64,000 bases of DNA from the NCBI GenBank assembly GCA_017480785.1, contig JAFURZ010000008.1:1-64000 (forward strand), in the 5' to 3' direction. Positions 23,651 through 33,300 of this stretch are shown here, in pieces. The translations under genes were made by a program, and so were the position numbers. This DNA is from Bacteroidales bacterium. GTDB taxonomy: Bacteria; Bacteroidota; Bacteroidia; Bacteroidales; P3. The notes under the pieces were generated by a model. The model ran no database searches, was not told where the DNA came from, and was given only the letters and a program-made list of their open reading frames with translations. The first letter of the stretch is position 1. Each line of letters begins with the position of its first letter.

Positions 23651-24472
23651 CTAGTGTTTGGCAGTGTCGGCCAGCACGTTGGCGGGGCGGACGGTGAGCA
23701 CGGGCACGGTGCTCTCGTTAATCATCTGTTGCGCGTAGGAACCCATCAGGAGGCTCGTCAGGCGCGACTCCTGCTCGGTCATAATGGCAATCAGGTCGGC
23801 GTTCACCTCCTTGGCATAGTCGAGGGTGGTCAGCGTGACGTTCTTCTCCACCTCCAGGTACTTGGTGATGTATTTCACCTCGGCCTTGTCGAAGTAGCGC
23901 TCCACAAACTTGACGTAGTTGTTCACAATGTTGCGTATGTCGGCCGTCGTCGAGGTGTAGAGGCCCAGCAGGTGGATGGTGGCGTCGAAGCTCTTGGCGA
24001 ACATGGCCGCCTTGGCCGCCTTCTGACGCGTGTCGTCGCTGCTGTCGATGGGGACGATGATTTTCTCCAGCTGCTTGCTGAAGTTGAAGTCCTCGCGCAC
24101 GATGAGCACCGGCACGGGGCTCTGCTCGATGGTCTTGTAGCTGTTGCGGCCCAGCAGACTCTTCTTCATGCCGCTCATGCCGTGGGTGCCCACGATGAGC
24201 AGCTCGGCATTGTCGGCCAGGGCCTGGGCGCACAGCTCGTCGGCAGGCTTGCCCTCGCGCAGCACGTATTCCAGCTTGATGCCCTTCAGCAGGTGGGCCA
24301 CTCCGGCGTTGCGCCGTTCGATTTCAGCCCGGATGGGCGCCTCGTCCTCATCCTTTTCCTTGACATACACCAGACGGATGTCGCTCTGCCAGCGGTTGGC
24401 AATATCAATTGCAAGGTCCACGGCATAGGCCGAACCCGATGAAAAGTCGAAACCGACAACTACTTTGTTCAT
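23651..24472 (-). CDS. Tandem universal stress protein
   Basis: This 273-residue protein contains two UspA domains. The first (about residues 1-137) has an intact ATP-binding loop, GTHGMSGMKKSLLGRNSYK. The second (about 145-262) has AIMTEQESRLTSLLMGSYAQQMI, a degenerate version of that loop. A TATCTTTGC promoter box preceded by TTTG at 20-nt spacing lies at about 24589-24622 on the minus strand. It heads a three-gene operon. Confidence 0.9.
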   Translation of the reverse strand: MNKVVVGFDFSSGSAYAVDLAIDIANRWQSDIRLVYVKEKDEDEAPIRAEIERRNAGVAHLLKGIKLEYVLREGKPADELCAQALADNAELLIVGTHGMSGMKKSLLGRNSYKTIEQSPVPVLIVREDFNFSKQLEKIIVPIDSSDDTRQKAAKAAMFAKSFDATIHLLGLYTSTTADIRNIVNNYVKFVERYFDKAEVKYITKYLEVEKNVTLTTLDYAKEVNADLIAIMTEQESRLTSLLMGSYAQQMINESTVPVLTVRPANVLADTAKH

Positions 24473-24588
24473 ATTTTCTCTGTTTTTATTGTTTGCGATT
24501 GCCTACACCCCGTGTCCCGAAACACGCCTCGGCAACGGAAAAGGTGCCGGTGGGGGCATGCTGGTGGCGGGTATGTTTCATCGGTGCA

Positions 24589-24622
24589 AAGATACGGAAT
24601 TATTTTCAATCTGCCAAAAAAA
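24589..24622 (-). promoter_or_regulatory. Promoter of the usp operon
   Basis: Read on the minus strand: TTTG, 20 nt, TATCTTTGC. The spacing and both boxes match the Bacteroidetes housekeeping promoter. Confidence 0.7.
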
Positions 24623-24677
24623 CTTTTCTCACACCCCCGGATTACCCCCTCGCCACCCCCTAATCGCCACCCCACAT

Positions 24678-24786
24678 CCTCCGCCATTTTAACGGTAGTA
24701 TTACGGTAGTATTACGGTAGTATTACGGTTTAAAAGCGTAATACTACCGTAATACTACCGTAATACTACCGTTAAAATGGCGGAGG
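24678..24786. repeat. 109-bp palindrome built from 11-nt units (copy 2)
   Basis: Perfect 50-bp arms (24678-24727 and 24737-24786) enclose a 9-nt loop. Each arm starts CCTCCGCC and contains three tandem ACGGTAGTATT units (period 11). A second 109-bp copy lies at 50004-50112. The two differ at a stem position with a matching change in the other arm. Confidence 0.95.
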
Positions 24787-24838
24787 AAGTACCTCGTGGA
24801 GAGGGGTCGGGGAGAGGGTGTTTACGGGCCGGTTGCAC

Positions 24839-25134
24839 AGGGCAAACGCATCAAATTTGGCATTTCGATGTGGCGGCAAGAGCCTCGAAGAGGCTCAATC
24901 TCAATAACCCCACACGAAAGTGTGGGGTAAATAGCTCCACCACCTGTTGGCGTCTCGGAGAGACGCTACTATTCTATAAGGTAGCGTCTCTCCGAGACGC
25001 ATGACACAGGTGGGGTGTCGTTGTCCCCAGACTGCGCTTCGCTTGTCTGGGGTTATTGAAATTCAGCCTCTTCAAGGCTGTTTGTACAACCATCTGGCGT
25101 CGTACTTTAGTGTTTGTTTTCATGCGTTTGCCCT
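24839..25134. mobile_element. MITE-like 296-bp element with 13-bp terminal inverted repeats
   Basis: AGGGCAAACGCAT (24839-24851) and its exact complement ATGCGTTTGCCCT (25122-25134) bound a segment packed with hairpins. These include GAGCCTCGAAGAGGCTC, CCCCACACGAAAGTGTGGGG, GCGTCTCGGAGAGACGC with an inverted partner, and CCCCAGAC...GTCTGGGG. It has no coding frame. Classification as a non-autonomous transposable element is inferred from structure only. Clear target-site duplications were not established. Confidence 0.55.
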
Positions 25135-25153
25135 AGGCGGTTGAAAAAAATAT

Positions 25154-25185
25154 TTTGCTATATTAAATATTATTCGTACTTTTGC
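25154..25185 (+). promoter_or_regulatory. Promoter of the rnf operon
   Basis: TTTG (25154-25157), 19 nt, then TACTTTTGC (25177-25185) matches the Bacteroidetes promoter. A short leader leads to rnfB at 25242. Confidence 0.75.
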
Positions 25186-25241
25186 AATCGCTTTCCGTAG
25201 TGGAAAGGCATGACAAGAAATCCTAAAACAACAACGAATAT

Positions 25242-26162
25242 ATGACTCATGACATTCTGATTGCGGTATTGATTCTGGGCGCGTTGGGCGTCCTCTTTGC
25301 CGTGGTGCTCTACATTGTGGCTCAGAAGTTTAAAGTGGTCGAGGACCCGCTCATCGACGAGGTGGCCGAGGTGCTTCCGGGCGCCAACTGCGGCGGCTGC
25401 GGCAAGGCCGGCTGCCGGGCCTTTGCCGAGGCCTGTGTGGCGCAGGGAAACCTGGAAGGCCTGCGTTGTGCGCCGGGTGGCGACGCGGTGGCGGCCAAGG
25501 TGGCCGAGCTGCTGGGTTGCGCTGTGGCGCAGGGCGAGCCCCAGGTGGCCGTGGTGCGCTGCAACCCCGCCAACTGTGGCGACAAGCGCAAGTCGAACTA
25601 CGACGGCCTCCGCTCCTGCGCTTTCCAAAACACGGTCTACACGGGCGAGAGCGGCTGCCCGTTCGGCTGCCTGGGCTGCGGCGACTGCGTGGCGGCCTGC
25701 CAGTTCGACGCCATACGGATGGGCGAGAACGGCGTGCCGGTGGTCGACGAGGAGAAATGCACCGCCTGCGGTGCCTGTGCCAAGGCCTGTCCGCGCCGCA
25801 TCATCGAGTTGCGCCCCAAGGGACGGATGAACCGCCGCGTGTACGTCAGTTGTGTCAACAAGGAGAAAGGCGCCGAGGCCCGCAAGAGCTGCGGCAACGC
25901 CTGTATCGGCTGCGGCAAGTGCGAGAAGGCCTGCCCCTTCGATGCCGTGCATGTGACCGACAATGTGGCCTATATCGACCCGGCAAAGTGCAAGTCGTGC
26001 CGCAAGTGTGTCGTCGAGTGCCCGACGGGTGCCATCCACGACGTGAACTTCCCCGCCCCCGCCAAGAAGGCCGAGGCGCCGAAGCCCGCCGCCCCGGCCC
26101 AGCCGGTGCAGGAGACGGTGGAGGTGCCGGTGCAGCCCGTCAAACAGATGGAAACAAAATAA
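25242..26162 (+). CDS. rnfB: Rnf electron transport complex subunit B
   Basis: This 306-residue protein has an N-terminal membrane helix (residues about 5-27) and then the Fe-S domain with LPGANCGGCGKAGCRAFA. Repeated 4Fe-4S ferredoxin motifs follow (CLGCGDCVAACQF, CTACGACAKACP, CIGCGKCEKACPF, CKSCRKCVVECP). A Pro/Ala-rich tail ends the protein. RnfB receives electrons from reduced ferredoxin at the membrane. A GC-rich hairpin (about 26163-26181) directly follows its stop codon, before rnfC. It is the first gene of the operon. Confidence 0.96.
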   Translation: MTHDILIAVLILGALGVLFAVVLYIVAQKFKVVEDPLIDEVAEVLPGANCGGCGKAGCRAFAEACVAQGNLEGLRCAPGGDAVAAKVAELLGCAVAQGEPQVAVVRCNPANCGDKRKSNYDGLRSCAFQNTVYTGESGCPFGCLGCGDCVAACQFDAIRMGENGVPVVDEEKCTACGACAKACPRRIIELRPKGRMNRRVYVSCVNKEKGAEARKSCGNACIGCGKCEKACPFDAVHVTDNVAYIDPAKCKSCRKCVVECPTGAIHDVNFPAPAKKAEAPKPAAPAQPVQETVEVPVQPVKQMETK

Positions 26163-26197
26163 CTCCCGCCCCTGCGGGGAGATAATAAAAGACAGAA

Positions 26198-27526
26198 ATG
26201 AAGACATTCCGCATGGGTGGTGTCCACCCCGAAGAAAACAAGATATCGAACGATGCCGCCATCGAGGTGATGCCCGTGGGCAAGCAGATGGTGGTGCTTA
26301 TGAACCAGCACCTGGGAGCCCCGGCGACGCCGGTGGTGCAGAAGGGCGACAAGGTGAAGGTGGGCCAGCTGATTGGCGAGGCGCAGACCTTCATGTGCGC
26401 CAACGTGCATTCGCCGGTGAGCGGCACGGTGCTGAAGGTCGACACCTGCAAGGACGCTTTCGGCCTGGCCAAGCCCGCCGTCTACATCACCGTGGAGGGC
26501 GACGAATGGATGGAGACCATCGACCGCACGCCCGACATCAAGCGCGAGTGCACGCTGGAACCCAAGGAGATTGTGGCCAAGCTGAAGGAGATGGGCATCG
26601 TGGGCCTCGGCGGCGCCACGTTCCCCACGCACATCAAGTACAGCATCCCCGAGGGGAAGAAGGCCGAATACCTCATCGTCAACGCCGCCGAGTGCGAGCC
26701 CTATCTGACGAGCGACTACCGTGTGATGATGGAGCACGCCGAGGAGGTGTGCATCGGCGTGAGCATCCTGCGCAAGGCGCTGGGCGTCCCCAACGCCTAT
26801 ATCGGCATCGAGAGCAACAAGCCGCAGGCCATCGCCAAGATGACCGAAGTGGCCAAAGGCTTTGAGGGCATCGTCGTCGAGCCGCTGAAGGTGAAGTACC
26901 CGCAGGGCGCCGAGAAGCAGCTCATCAATGCCGTCACGGGACGCAAGGTGCCCAGCGGCAAGCTGCCTATCGACGTGGGCTGTGTGGTGTCGAACCTCGG
27001 CACCTGCTTCTCGGTCTACGAGGCCATACAGAAGAACAAACCCCTCATCGAGAACATACTGACCGTCACCGGCAAGGAGCTGCCGAGCCAGCACAACTAC
27101 CTGGTGCGCATCGGCACCACCTACAACGAGATTATCAAGCACTCCATCGGCGAGCTGCCCGCCACCACCGGCAAGGTGGTCAGCGGCGGCACCATGATGG
27201 GCAAGGCGGTGGTGAACCTTGACGCGCCCACGGTGAAGGGCAACTCGAGCGTGCTGGTGATAGGGGAGAAGGAGGCCCGCCGGGCGGAGGAGACCAACTG
27301 CATCCGCTGCGGCAAGTGCATGCACGCCTGCCCCATGGGGCTGGAGCCTTACCTCTTCTCGGCCCTGGTGAAGAACAACCGCGTGGAAGAGGCCAAGGCG
27401 CACAACATTCTGGACTGCATCGAGTGTGGCTGCTGCTTCTTCAGCTGCCCGGCCAACAAGCCCCTGACCGACGAGATTCGCCTGGGCAAGAACAAGGTGC
27501 GCGCCATGATGGCGGCCAAGAAGTGA
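26198..27526 (+). CDS. rnfC: Rnf electron transport complex subunit C
   Basis: This 442-residue protein begins FRMGGVHPEENK. It has a NADH/FMN-binding Rossmann-like region (GLGGATFPTHIK, VNAAECEPYLTSDYR) and two C-terminal 4Fe-4S motifs (CIRCGKCMHACPMG and CIECGCCFFSCPANKP). RnfC is the peripheral subunit that reacts with NAD(H). A 7-nt periodic tract occupies the gap to rnfD. Confidence 0.96.
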   Translation: MKTFRMGGVHPEENKISNDAAIEVMPVGKQMVVLMNQHLGAPATPVVQKGDKVKVGQLIGEAQTFMCANVHSPVSGTVLKVDTCKDAFGLAKPAVYITVEGDEWMETIDRTPDIKRECTLEPKEIVAKLKEMGIVGLGGATFPTHIKYSIPEGKKAEYLIVNAAECEPYLTSDYRVMMEHAEEVCIGVSILRKALGVPNAYIGIESNKPQAIAKMTEVAKGFEGIVVEPLKVKYPQGAEKQLINAVTGRKVPSGKLPIDVGCVVSNLGTCFSVYEAIQKNKPLIENILTVTGKELPSQHNYLVRIGTTYNEIIKHSIGELPATTGKVVSGGTMMGKAVVNLDAPTVKGNSSVLVIGEKEARRAEETNCIRCGKCMHACPMGLEPYLFSALVKNNRVEEAKAHNILDCIECGCCFFSCPANKPLTDEIRLGKNKVRAMMAAKK

Positions 27527-27578
27527 GGGTTATGGTTTAAGGTTTAAAGTTTAAAGAATAAAGCAGAAAGATTTTACT

Positions 27579-28538
27579 ATGGAACTATTAAATATATCGG
27601 GCTCGCCCCACGTGCACAGCGACGAGTCGACCAAGAAAATCATGTGGCGTGTCAACCTGGCCCTGGTGCCGGCGCTGCTCTGTGCCATTGCCTACTTCGG
27701 ACTCAATGCCTTGCTGGTGAGCCTTGTCTCGGTGGCCAGCTGCGTGTTGTTCCAGTGGCTGATAGAGAAGTTCATCCTGAAGCAGAAGAGCACCGTGTGG
27801 GACGGCTCGGCCATCGTCACCGGCTTGCTGCTGGCCTTCAACGTGCCGGCCACGGCGCAGATGCTGTGGATTGTGGTCATCGGAGCCCTCGTGGCCATCG
27901 GCATCGGCAAGATGTCGTTCGGCGGCTTGGGCAAGAACCCCTTCAACCCCGCACTGGTGGGTCGTGTGTTCCTGCTCATCTCGTTCCCCGTGCAGATGAC
28001 CACGTGGCCCGCGGTGGGAGGCCTCTTCCCCATGAGCCTCGACGTCACCACCGGCGCCACCCCGCTGGGCATCCTCAAGGAGGAGGGCATGGCCGGCATG
28101 CCGCAGGCCTGGGACCTCTTCCTGGGTCATGTGGGCGGCTCGCTCGGCGAGGTGTCGGCTCTGGCCATCCTTGTCGGCGCCATCTACCTCCTCTGCCGCA
28201 AGGTCATCACCTGGCATATCCCCGTGGCATTCATCGGCACGGCCTTCGTCTTCAGCGGCATCCTGTGGCTCATCAACCCCGAGCAGTATCTCGACCCGCT
28301 GAGCAGCATCCTCGCCGGCGGCATCATGCTGGGTGCCTGCTTCATGGCTACCGACATGGTGACCTCGCCCATGGCCAAGGGCGGCCAGCTCGTCTTCGGC
28401 TTCGGATGCGGCCTGCTGACCATCATCATCCGCAACTGGGGCGCCTATCCCGAGGGCGTGAGCTTCGCCATCCTGATTATGAACAGCGTGGTGCCCCTGC
28501 TCAACCGCTGGTTCAAACCGAAACGCTTCGCGGTGTAA
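27579..28538 (+). CDS. rnfD: Rnf electron transport complex subunit D
   Basis: This 319-residue polytopic membrane protein has the flavinylation motif TTGATPL near residue 165, where FMN is attached to threonine through a phosphoester bond. It begins with the conserved ISGSPHVHS. About eight hydrophobic helices are visible. The 54-nt gap to rnfG consists of degenerate 7-nt repeats. Confidence 0.95.
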   Translation: MELLNISGSPHVHSDESTKKIMWRVNLALVPALLCAIAYFGLNALLVSLVSVASCVLFQWLIEKFILKQKSTVWDGSAIVTGLLLAFNVPATAQMLWIVVIGALVAIGIGKMSFGGLGKNPFNPALVGRVFLLISFPVQMTTWPAVGGLFPMSLDVTTGATPLGILKEEGMAGMPQAWDLFLGHVGGSLGEVSALAILVGAIYLLCRKVITWHIPVAFIGTAFVFSGILWLINPEQYLDPLSSILAGGIMLGACFMATDMVTSPMAKGGQLVFGFGCGLLTIIIRNWGAYPEGVSFAILIMNSVVPLLNRWFKPKRFAV

Positions 28539-28592
28539 GGTTTATAGTTTACGGTTTACGGTTTAAAGTTTACTGTTTAAAGATTAAAGATT

Positions 28593-29156
28593 ATGGCTAA
28601 GAAAGCAGAATCCACATTACCCAATATGCTCCTCGCCCTGACGGCTATCGCCCTGGTGGCGGCCGCCGCCCTGGCAGCCCTCAACGGAGTCACCAAGGAA
28701 CCTATCGCCCAGGCCCAGCAGGCCAAGGTGGAGCGCGCCATCAGTGCCGTGCTCCCCGCCTTCGACCGCTTGGAGGACCGCGATGTCGACGGCACCCTGT
28801 GCCACATCGGCTACGACGCCGACGGCAACTTTGTCGGCGCCGCCGTCGAAGCCGGCAACGACAAAGGCTTCGGAGGCCACCTGCAGCTGATGGTGGGCTT
28901 CGACAAGGAAGGCCAGGTCGCCGGCTACCAGATACTGGAGACCCACGAAACCCCGGGCCTCGGGGCCAAGGCCGACCAGTGGTTCCAGGAGGGCAACAAG
29001 GGTGACATCATAGGCAGCCGCCCGGCCGACGGCGCCCTCGGTGTCAAGAAGGACGGCGGCACCGTGGATGCCATCAGCGGCTCCACCATCACCTCGCGCG
29101 CCTTCCTCGGCATTGTCAACGACGCTTCGGAAGTCTTCTCAAACATCACCATCTAA
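28593..29156 (+). CDS. rnfG: Rnf electron transport complex subunit G
   Basis: This 187-residue protein has one N-terminal membrane helix (LLALTAIALVAAAALAAL). A periplasmic FMN-binding domain contains YQILETHETPGLGAKAD and the flavinylation site DAISGSTITSRAF. It carries covalent FMN on the outer face of the membrane. Its ATG follows directly on the last 7-nt repeat unit. Confidence 0.95.
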   Translation: MAKKAESTLPNMLLALTAIALVAAAALAALNGVTKEPIAQAQQAKVERAISAVLPAFDRLEDRDVDGTLCHIGYDADGNFVGAAVEAGNDKGFGGHLQLMVGFDKEGQVAGYQILETHETPGLGAKADQWFQEGNKGDIIGSRPADGALGVKKDGGTVDAISGSTITSRAFLGIVNDASEVFSNITI

Positions 29157-29169
29157 ACCCCTTGCCATT

Positions 29170-29763
29170 ATGAAGACAAAAGATATTATCAAGAACGGTC
29201 TTATCAAGGAGAACCCCACCTGGGTGCTCGTCCTCGGCATGTGCCCCACGCTGGCCACCACCACCAGCGCCATCAACGGCCTCTCGATGGGACTGGCCAC
29301 CACCTTTGTGCTGATGATGTCGAACATCGTCATCTCGCTCCTCAAGAGCGTCATCCCCGACAAGGTGCGCATCCCCGCCTTTATCGTCATCATCGCCACC
29401 TTCGTGACCATCGTGCAGATGGTGATGCAGGCCTACCTGCCGGCGCTGTACGACAGCCTGGGCCTCTTCATCGCCCTTATCGTGGTGAACTGCATCGTGC
29501 TGGGTCGCGCCGAAGCCTTCGCCTCGAAGAACAACGTGGGCCAGTCGTTCCTCGACGGCCTCTTCATGGGCTTGGGCTTCACATGGGCCCTCACCCTGCT
29601 GGGCATCGTGCGCGAACTGCTGGGCACCGGCTGCTTCTTCGGCCATTCGCTCATCGGCGGCGCCGACGGCATGCTGATGATGATTCTGCCTCCGGGAGGC
29701 TTCCTCGCCCTCGGTCTGCTGATGGCCCTCATCAACCATTTGAGGCGTAAAAGTGTTAAATAA
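29170..29763 (+). CDS. rnfE: Rnf electron transport complex subunit E
   Basis: This 197-residue polytopic protein has about six hydrophobic helices and the conserved starts NGLIKENPTWVLVLGMCPTLA and IVVNCIVLGRAEAFASKN. The start at 29170 gives the normal RnfE length and lies 13 nt after rnfG. RnfE pairs with RnfA around a membrane Fe-S centre. In most Bacteroidetes rnfA follows immediately, but here it is absent and the operon appears to stop. Confidence 0.94.
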   Translation: MKTKDIIKNGLIKENPTWVLVLGMCPTLATTTSAINGLSMGLATTFVLMMSNIVISLLKSVIPDKVRIPAFIVIIATFVTIVQMVMQAYLPALYDSLGLFIALIVVNCIVLGRAEAFASKNNVGQSFLDGLFMGLGFTWALTLLGIVRELLGTGCFFGHSLIGGADGMLMMILPPGGFLALGLLMALINHLRRKSVK

Positions 29764-29773
29764 TCATAAAAAT

Positions 29774-29802
29774 GACACCCCCGTGAGCCAAATGGGGTGC
29801 CT
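29774..29802 (+). terminator. Possible hairpin terminator after rnfE
   Basis: ACACCCCC and GGGGTGCC can pair across an 11-nt loop. It lies 11 nt past the rnfE stop. The following sequence is only moderately T-rich. Confidence 0.45.
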
Positions 29803-29845
29803 TCTCCGTCTATAGGGCAAAAAAGAAAATATAAAGAACAGTATT

Positions 29846-30301
29846 ATGAAAAGACTCATTCCCATAGTTGCGCTTCTGCTCCTGGCACTGAGTGCCAATG
29901 CACAGAATTGCGAGTCAATAGTGTTGCCTCGTTTTGGCTACGACACGGCCGCTTTTCAGAATTATCCTGAGGGCAAGATTCTGTACTGGTGCTGGTATTC
30001 GCAATCCGCGTTCTACGAATCGGACACCGTCCCCACGGGTGCCGATGTGTTCAACATCAGCGAGGTTCGTGAGGCTTATGGCGACAACTACCTGCCCCAG
30101 AGCTATGTGGTCGACCTCACAACGCTGAGCTACTATGCCTACAACTTCCTGGCATTCCAGCAGAGGTACCCACGTGGCAATGTCACGGTGTGCTTCGCCA
30201 CCCCCTCGTCCACGCACCCCTACCTGGTGTTGCGTTCCATTGAGGAGACCTTCCGGCTGACTTCGGAAAGGGAGGCCGCCTACTATCGTGACAGCGAATA
30301 A
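29846..30301 (+). CDS. Secreted protein of unknown function
   Basis: This 151-residue protein has a clear Sec signal peptide ending at about SANAQ (residue 20). The mature part is rich in Tyr and acidic residues (VREAYGDNYLPQSYVVDLTTLSYYAYNFLAFQQRYP). I do not recognise a family. It starts 82 nt after rnfE, where rnfA would normally be, and lies 30 nt before a large T9SS-type surface protein with which it may be cotranscribed. Its two mature-domain cysteines (C22, C49) could form a disulfide. Confidence 0.6.
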   Translation: MKRLIPIVALLLLALSANAQNCESIVLPRFGYDTAAFQNYPEGKILYWCWYSQSAFYESDTVPTGADVFNISEVREAYGDNYLPQSYVVDLTTLSYYAYNFLAFQQRYPRGNVTVCFATPSSTHPYLVLRSIEETFRLTSEREAAYYRDSE

Positions 30302-30331
30302 CTGCATTAATGGAGGAAAAAACGTATTAGT

Positions 30332-33300
30332 ATGAAAAAGATAGTTTCATTTGTCATTCTCTCCGTGTCGCTCTGCATGATGGCCAGGGCGCAGGAAATC
30401 TATGTGCCGCTGGATAATGCAAGCCACGGAACGATTGTGGACGGCAGCGGCGGCAAGACGATTGTCGTGACCGACGACAACGCTGGCACCAACGGTGCCG
30501 GCTCCTACCAGTATGGCCAGGACCGCTACGTCACCATCAACGCCAGCTGCATTGATGGCGGACGTTACTCGTTCCTGGTCGACGAGTTGAGCGTCTCCTG
30601 CATCGACACGGTATTTGTCTATGACGGAAACAGCACGACCGGCACGCTGATAGCCAAGTTCAACAACACTAGCGGCAACGTGCACGTGGGCACCCGCCTG
30701 TTCGAGACGCCGGCCAACACCACGGGTATGATTACCATACGCTTCAAGACCGACCCGCGCACCGACACCAGCCGCACCCACCTGGCGTGCAACCAGGGCA
30801 CCTTCACGGGCTTCCAGCTGACCTGCACGTGCGGCGTCCCCTGCGAGACGGTGATTCCTGTCATCGACAAGAAGTACTACCGTACCCGCAACGGTGCCAT
30901 CTACGACTCGTCCTATATCCGCCTCATTACCGAAATAGACACAGTGTATAATGTTGAGGACGACCCCACCTCGGGTATTGACCATTACGACACCGTCGAG
31001 TTCTTCGGTGCCAACCTCTGCATTGGCGACGGCGTTATCTTCACCGGTCGCGCCGACATCACCCACAACTACGGCTACTACGACCCCACCGATGCCAACA
31101 CCTTTTTCCGCTGGGATATGGACTATGAGGACGACACCATCGTGGGTCTCGGTGTGACGCGGATTGAATATAGTGCCTACCAGACCACCGGCTGCTCCAA
31201 TGTGCGACTGGACTTGGTCGACGCCTACGGCTGCACCAACGACGTGATGACCTCCATCAAGGTGCGCACCGCCCTCAACCCCATCAAGACCATCTTCACG
31301 CTGCAAGAGATATGCAACTCCGACTCGCTGGCCGTGAACATGGGCTACGACGGTGCCGATGCCACGCTGACCCTGCGCCGCATCGAGACTTCGGAGACCG
31401 TCAGCAAAACGTTCGACGTGCGTACCTTCATCCCCGACGGTTGCGCCTGCGGTGTCGTCAGCTACTATGAGGCCCCCGTCGAGTTCACCGAGTTCCCCAA
31501 CAGCCGCCATGTCACCTCGGCCAAGGACATCTGCTCCCTCTGTGTCAACATGGAGCACTCCTACCTCGGCGACTTCTTCATGTCGTTGGTATGCCCCACT
31601 GGCCAGGAAGCCATCATCAAGTTCGGCAACAAGGTGTCCGACTGCACCTTCCCGTATCCCAATGACAGAACCAGTGTTCAGAATCATCCGGATTATGGTC
31701 CGGCATACCTGAACGGCGTCGCAGACGGAGGTGGCAAGAATCTGGGATTTCCTTTGGATTACGGTGGCGGCACTTTTGCATCGGGCTCTGCTGACAATTC
31801 CAGCAACAAGTGCGACTCGCTGGAGAACCCCTATGGCAAAGGCTTGGACTACTGCTTCTCGCGCGACACACATTACACGCTCGTCGACGGCAACAACGCC
31901 AAGGCGTGTTGGAACGCAGCCAATCCCTGCCCCGATATTCCCGCCTATATCATATCCGATGCCTTTATGGTAAACTTGCCGGTCACGTTCGATCCCGTCC
32001 CCTACGGCTATGCCCATGCAGGTGAAACACCGACGGCGGCAAGTGGAATAGTACAGACCAAGCTCCCGAGCAACCACGAGGAGAAGACCGACTACTACCT
32101 GCCCTGGACCACCTTCAAGGAGTTGGTGGGCTGCCCGATGAACGGTGTGTGGAAAGTTCGCGTCTACGACACCTGGGGCGCCGATAACGGCTGGATATTC
32201 AACTGGAGCCTCGACATGTGCAACGTCATTCCCGACGACTGCGACTACCAGGTGGGTGTCGACAGCCTCGTGTGGATGCCCGACCCCTCGCCGCAGTATC
32301 ACGACTACGACATGGGCTATTACCGTGGCATCAAGGTGCATGCCGCCACACCAACCCTCAGCTACATCTCTTCGCCCGACACCGCCGGCAAGTTCCGTAT
32401 CCTCGTGAAGGTCTACGACGAGTTCGGCTGCGTCTGGGACACCGCCACCTATATCACCACCTACTGGACCCCCACACCCAACCTTGGACCCGACACCGGG
32501 CTCTGCGGACCCGACAAGATGGTGCTCAACGCCAGCGACCGTCATGCCGCCACCGAGAACTACTCCTATATCTGGTCCCCCTTCGGCCAGAACACCGACA
32601 CCATCACCACCCAGGAAGGCGCCTATGGCGATGTGGACTATGTGGTGCAGGTGACCAACACCCGCCAGGGAGCCGTCTGCATCAGGCAGGACACCATCAA
32701 GGTGGACAGCCGTCGCCAGCCGGTACCCAGCTTCGTTCCCACCCCCTTCAGCTTTGAAGGCTGCGAACCGCTGACGCTGTCGTTCGAGAACCGCAGCATC
32801 GACGCGGCCGAGCACCTGTGGGTCTTCGGCGACGGCATCACCTCGTCGCTCGCCAGCCCCACCCACACCTATGCCGCCGGCCTCTACGACCTCAAGTACT
32901 ATGCCACCTCGGCAGACGGCTGCATCGACTCCGTCATCAGCCCGCAGTCCATCGCCGTCTACTCGGCCCCCCAGGCCGGTTTCTCCTGGAACCCGGTCTA
33001 CCCCTCGGTGCTCAACCCCGTGGCGGTGTTCAACAACCTCACCGAGCCCAAGACCCCGTGGACTAAATACTTCTGGGAGATACAGTACAACATCGAGAAC
33101 CCCCTCTCGGTCGAGACCCTCACCGACGAGTACCCGTCCTTCGACTTCTCGCAGTGGACCGACGACGACCCCTCGGGCAACTATGCCGTGCGCCTCATCG
33201 CCCGCACCGACAACCTGGCTCCCTCGGGCAACATGATATACTGCCGCGACACCGCCGAGAACTCCATCCTGGTGGTCAACGACTTCCTCCAGTTCCCCAA

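Larger units (their letters stand above)
24473..25241. other. Intergenic region with a 109-bp palindrome and a 296-bp inverted-repeat element
   Basis: No gene is supported in this 769-nt divergent gap. It contains the UspA promoter, a 109-bp palindrome (24678-24786), a MITE-like element bounded by perfect 13-bp inverted repeats (24839-25134), and the rnf promoter (25154-25185). Confidence 0.7.

Noticed and set aside
24690..24776. CRISPR-like direct repeats of ACGGTAGTATT
   Set aside because: The repeats are continuous and palindromic with no spacers, so this is a palindrome element and not a CRISPR array.
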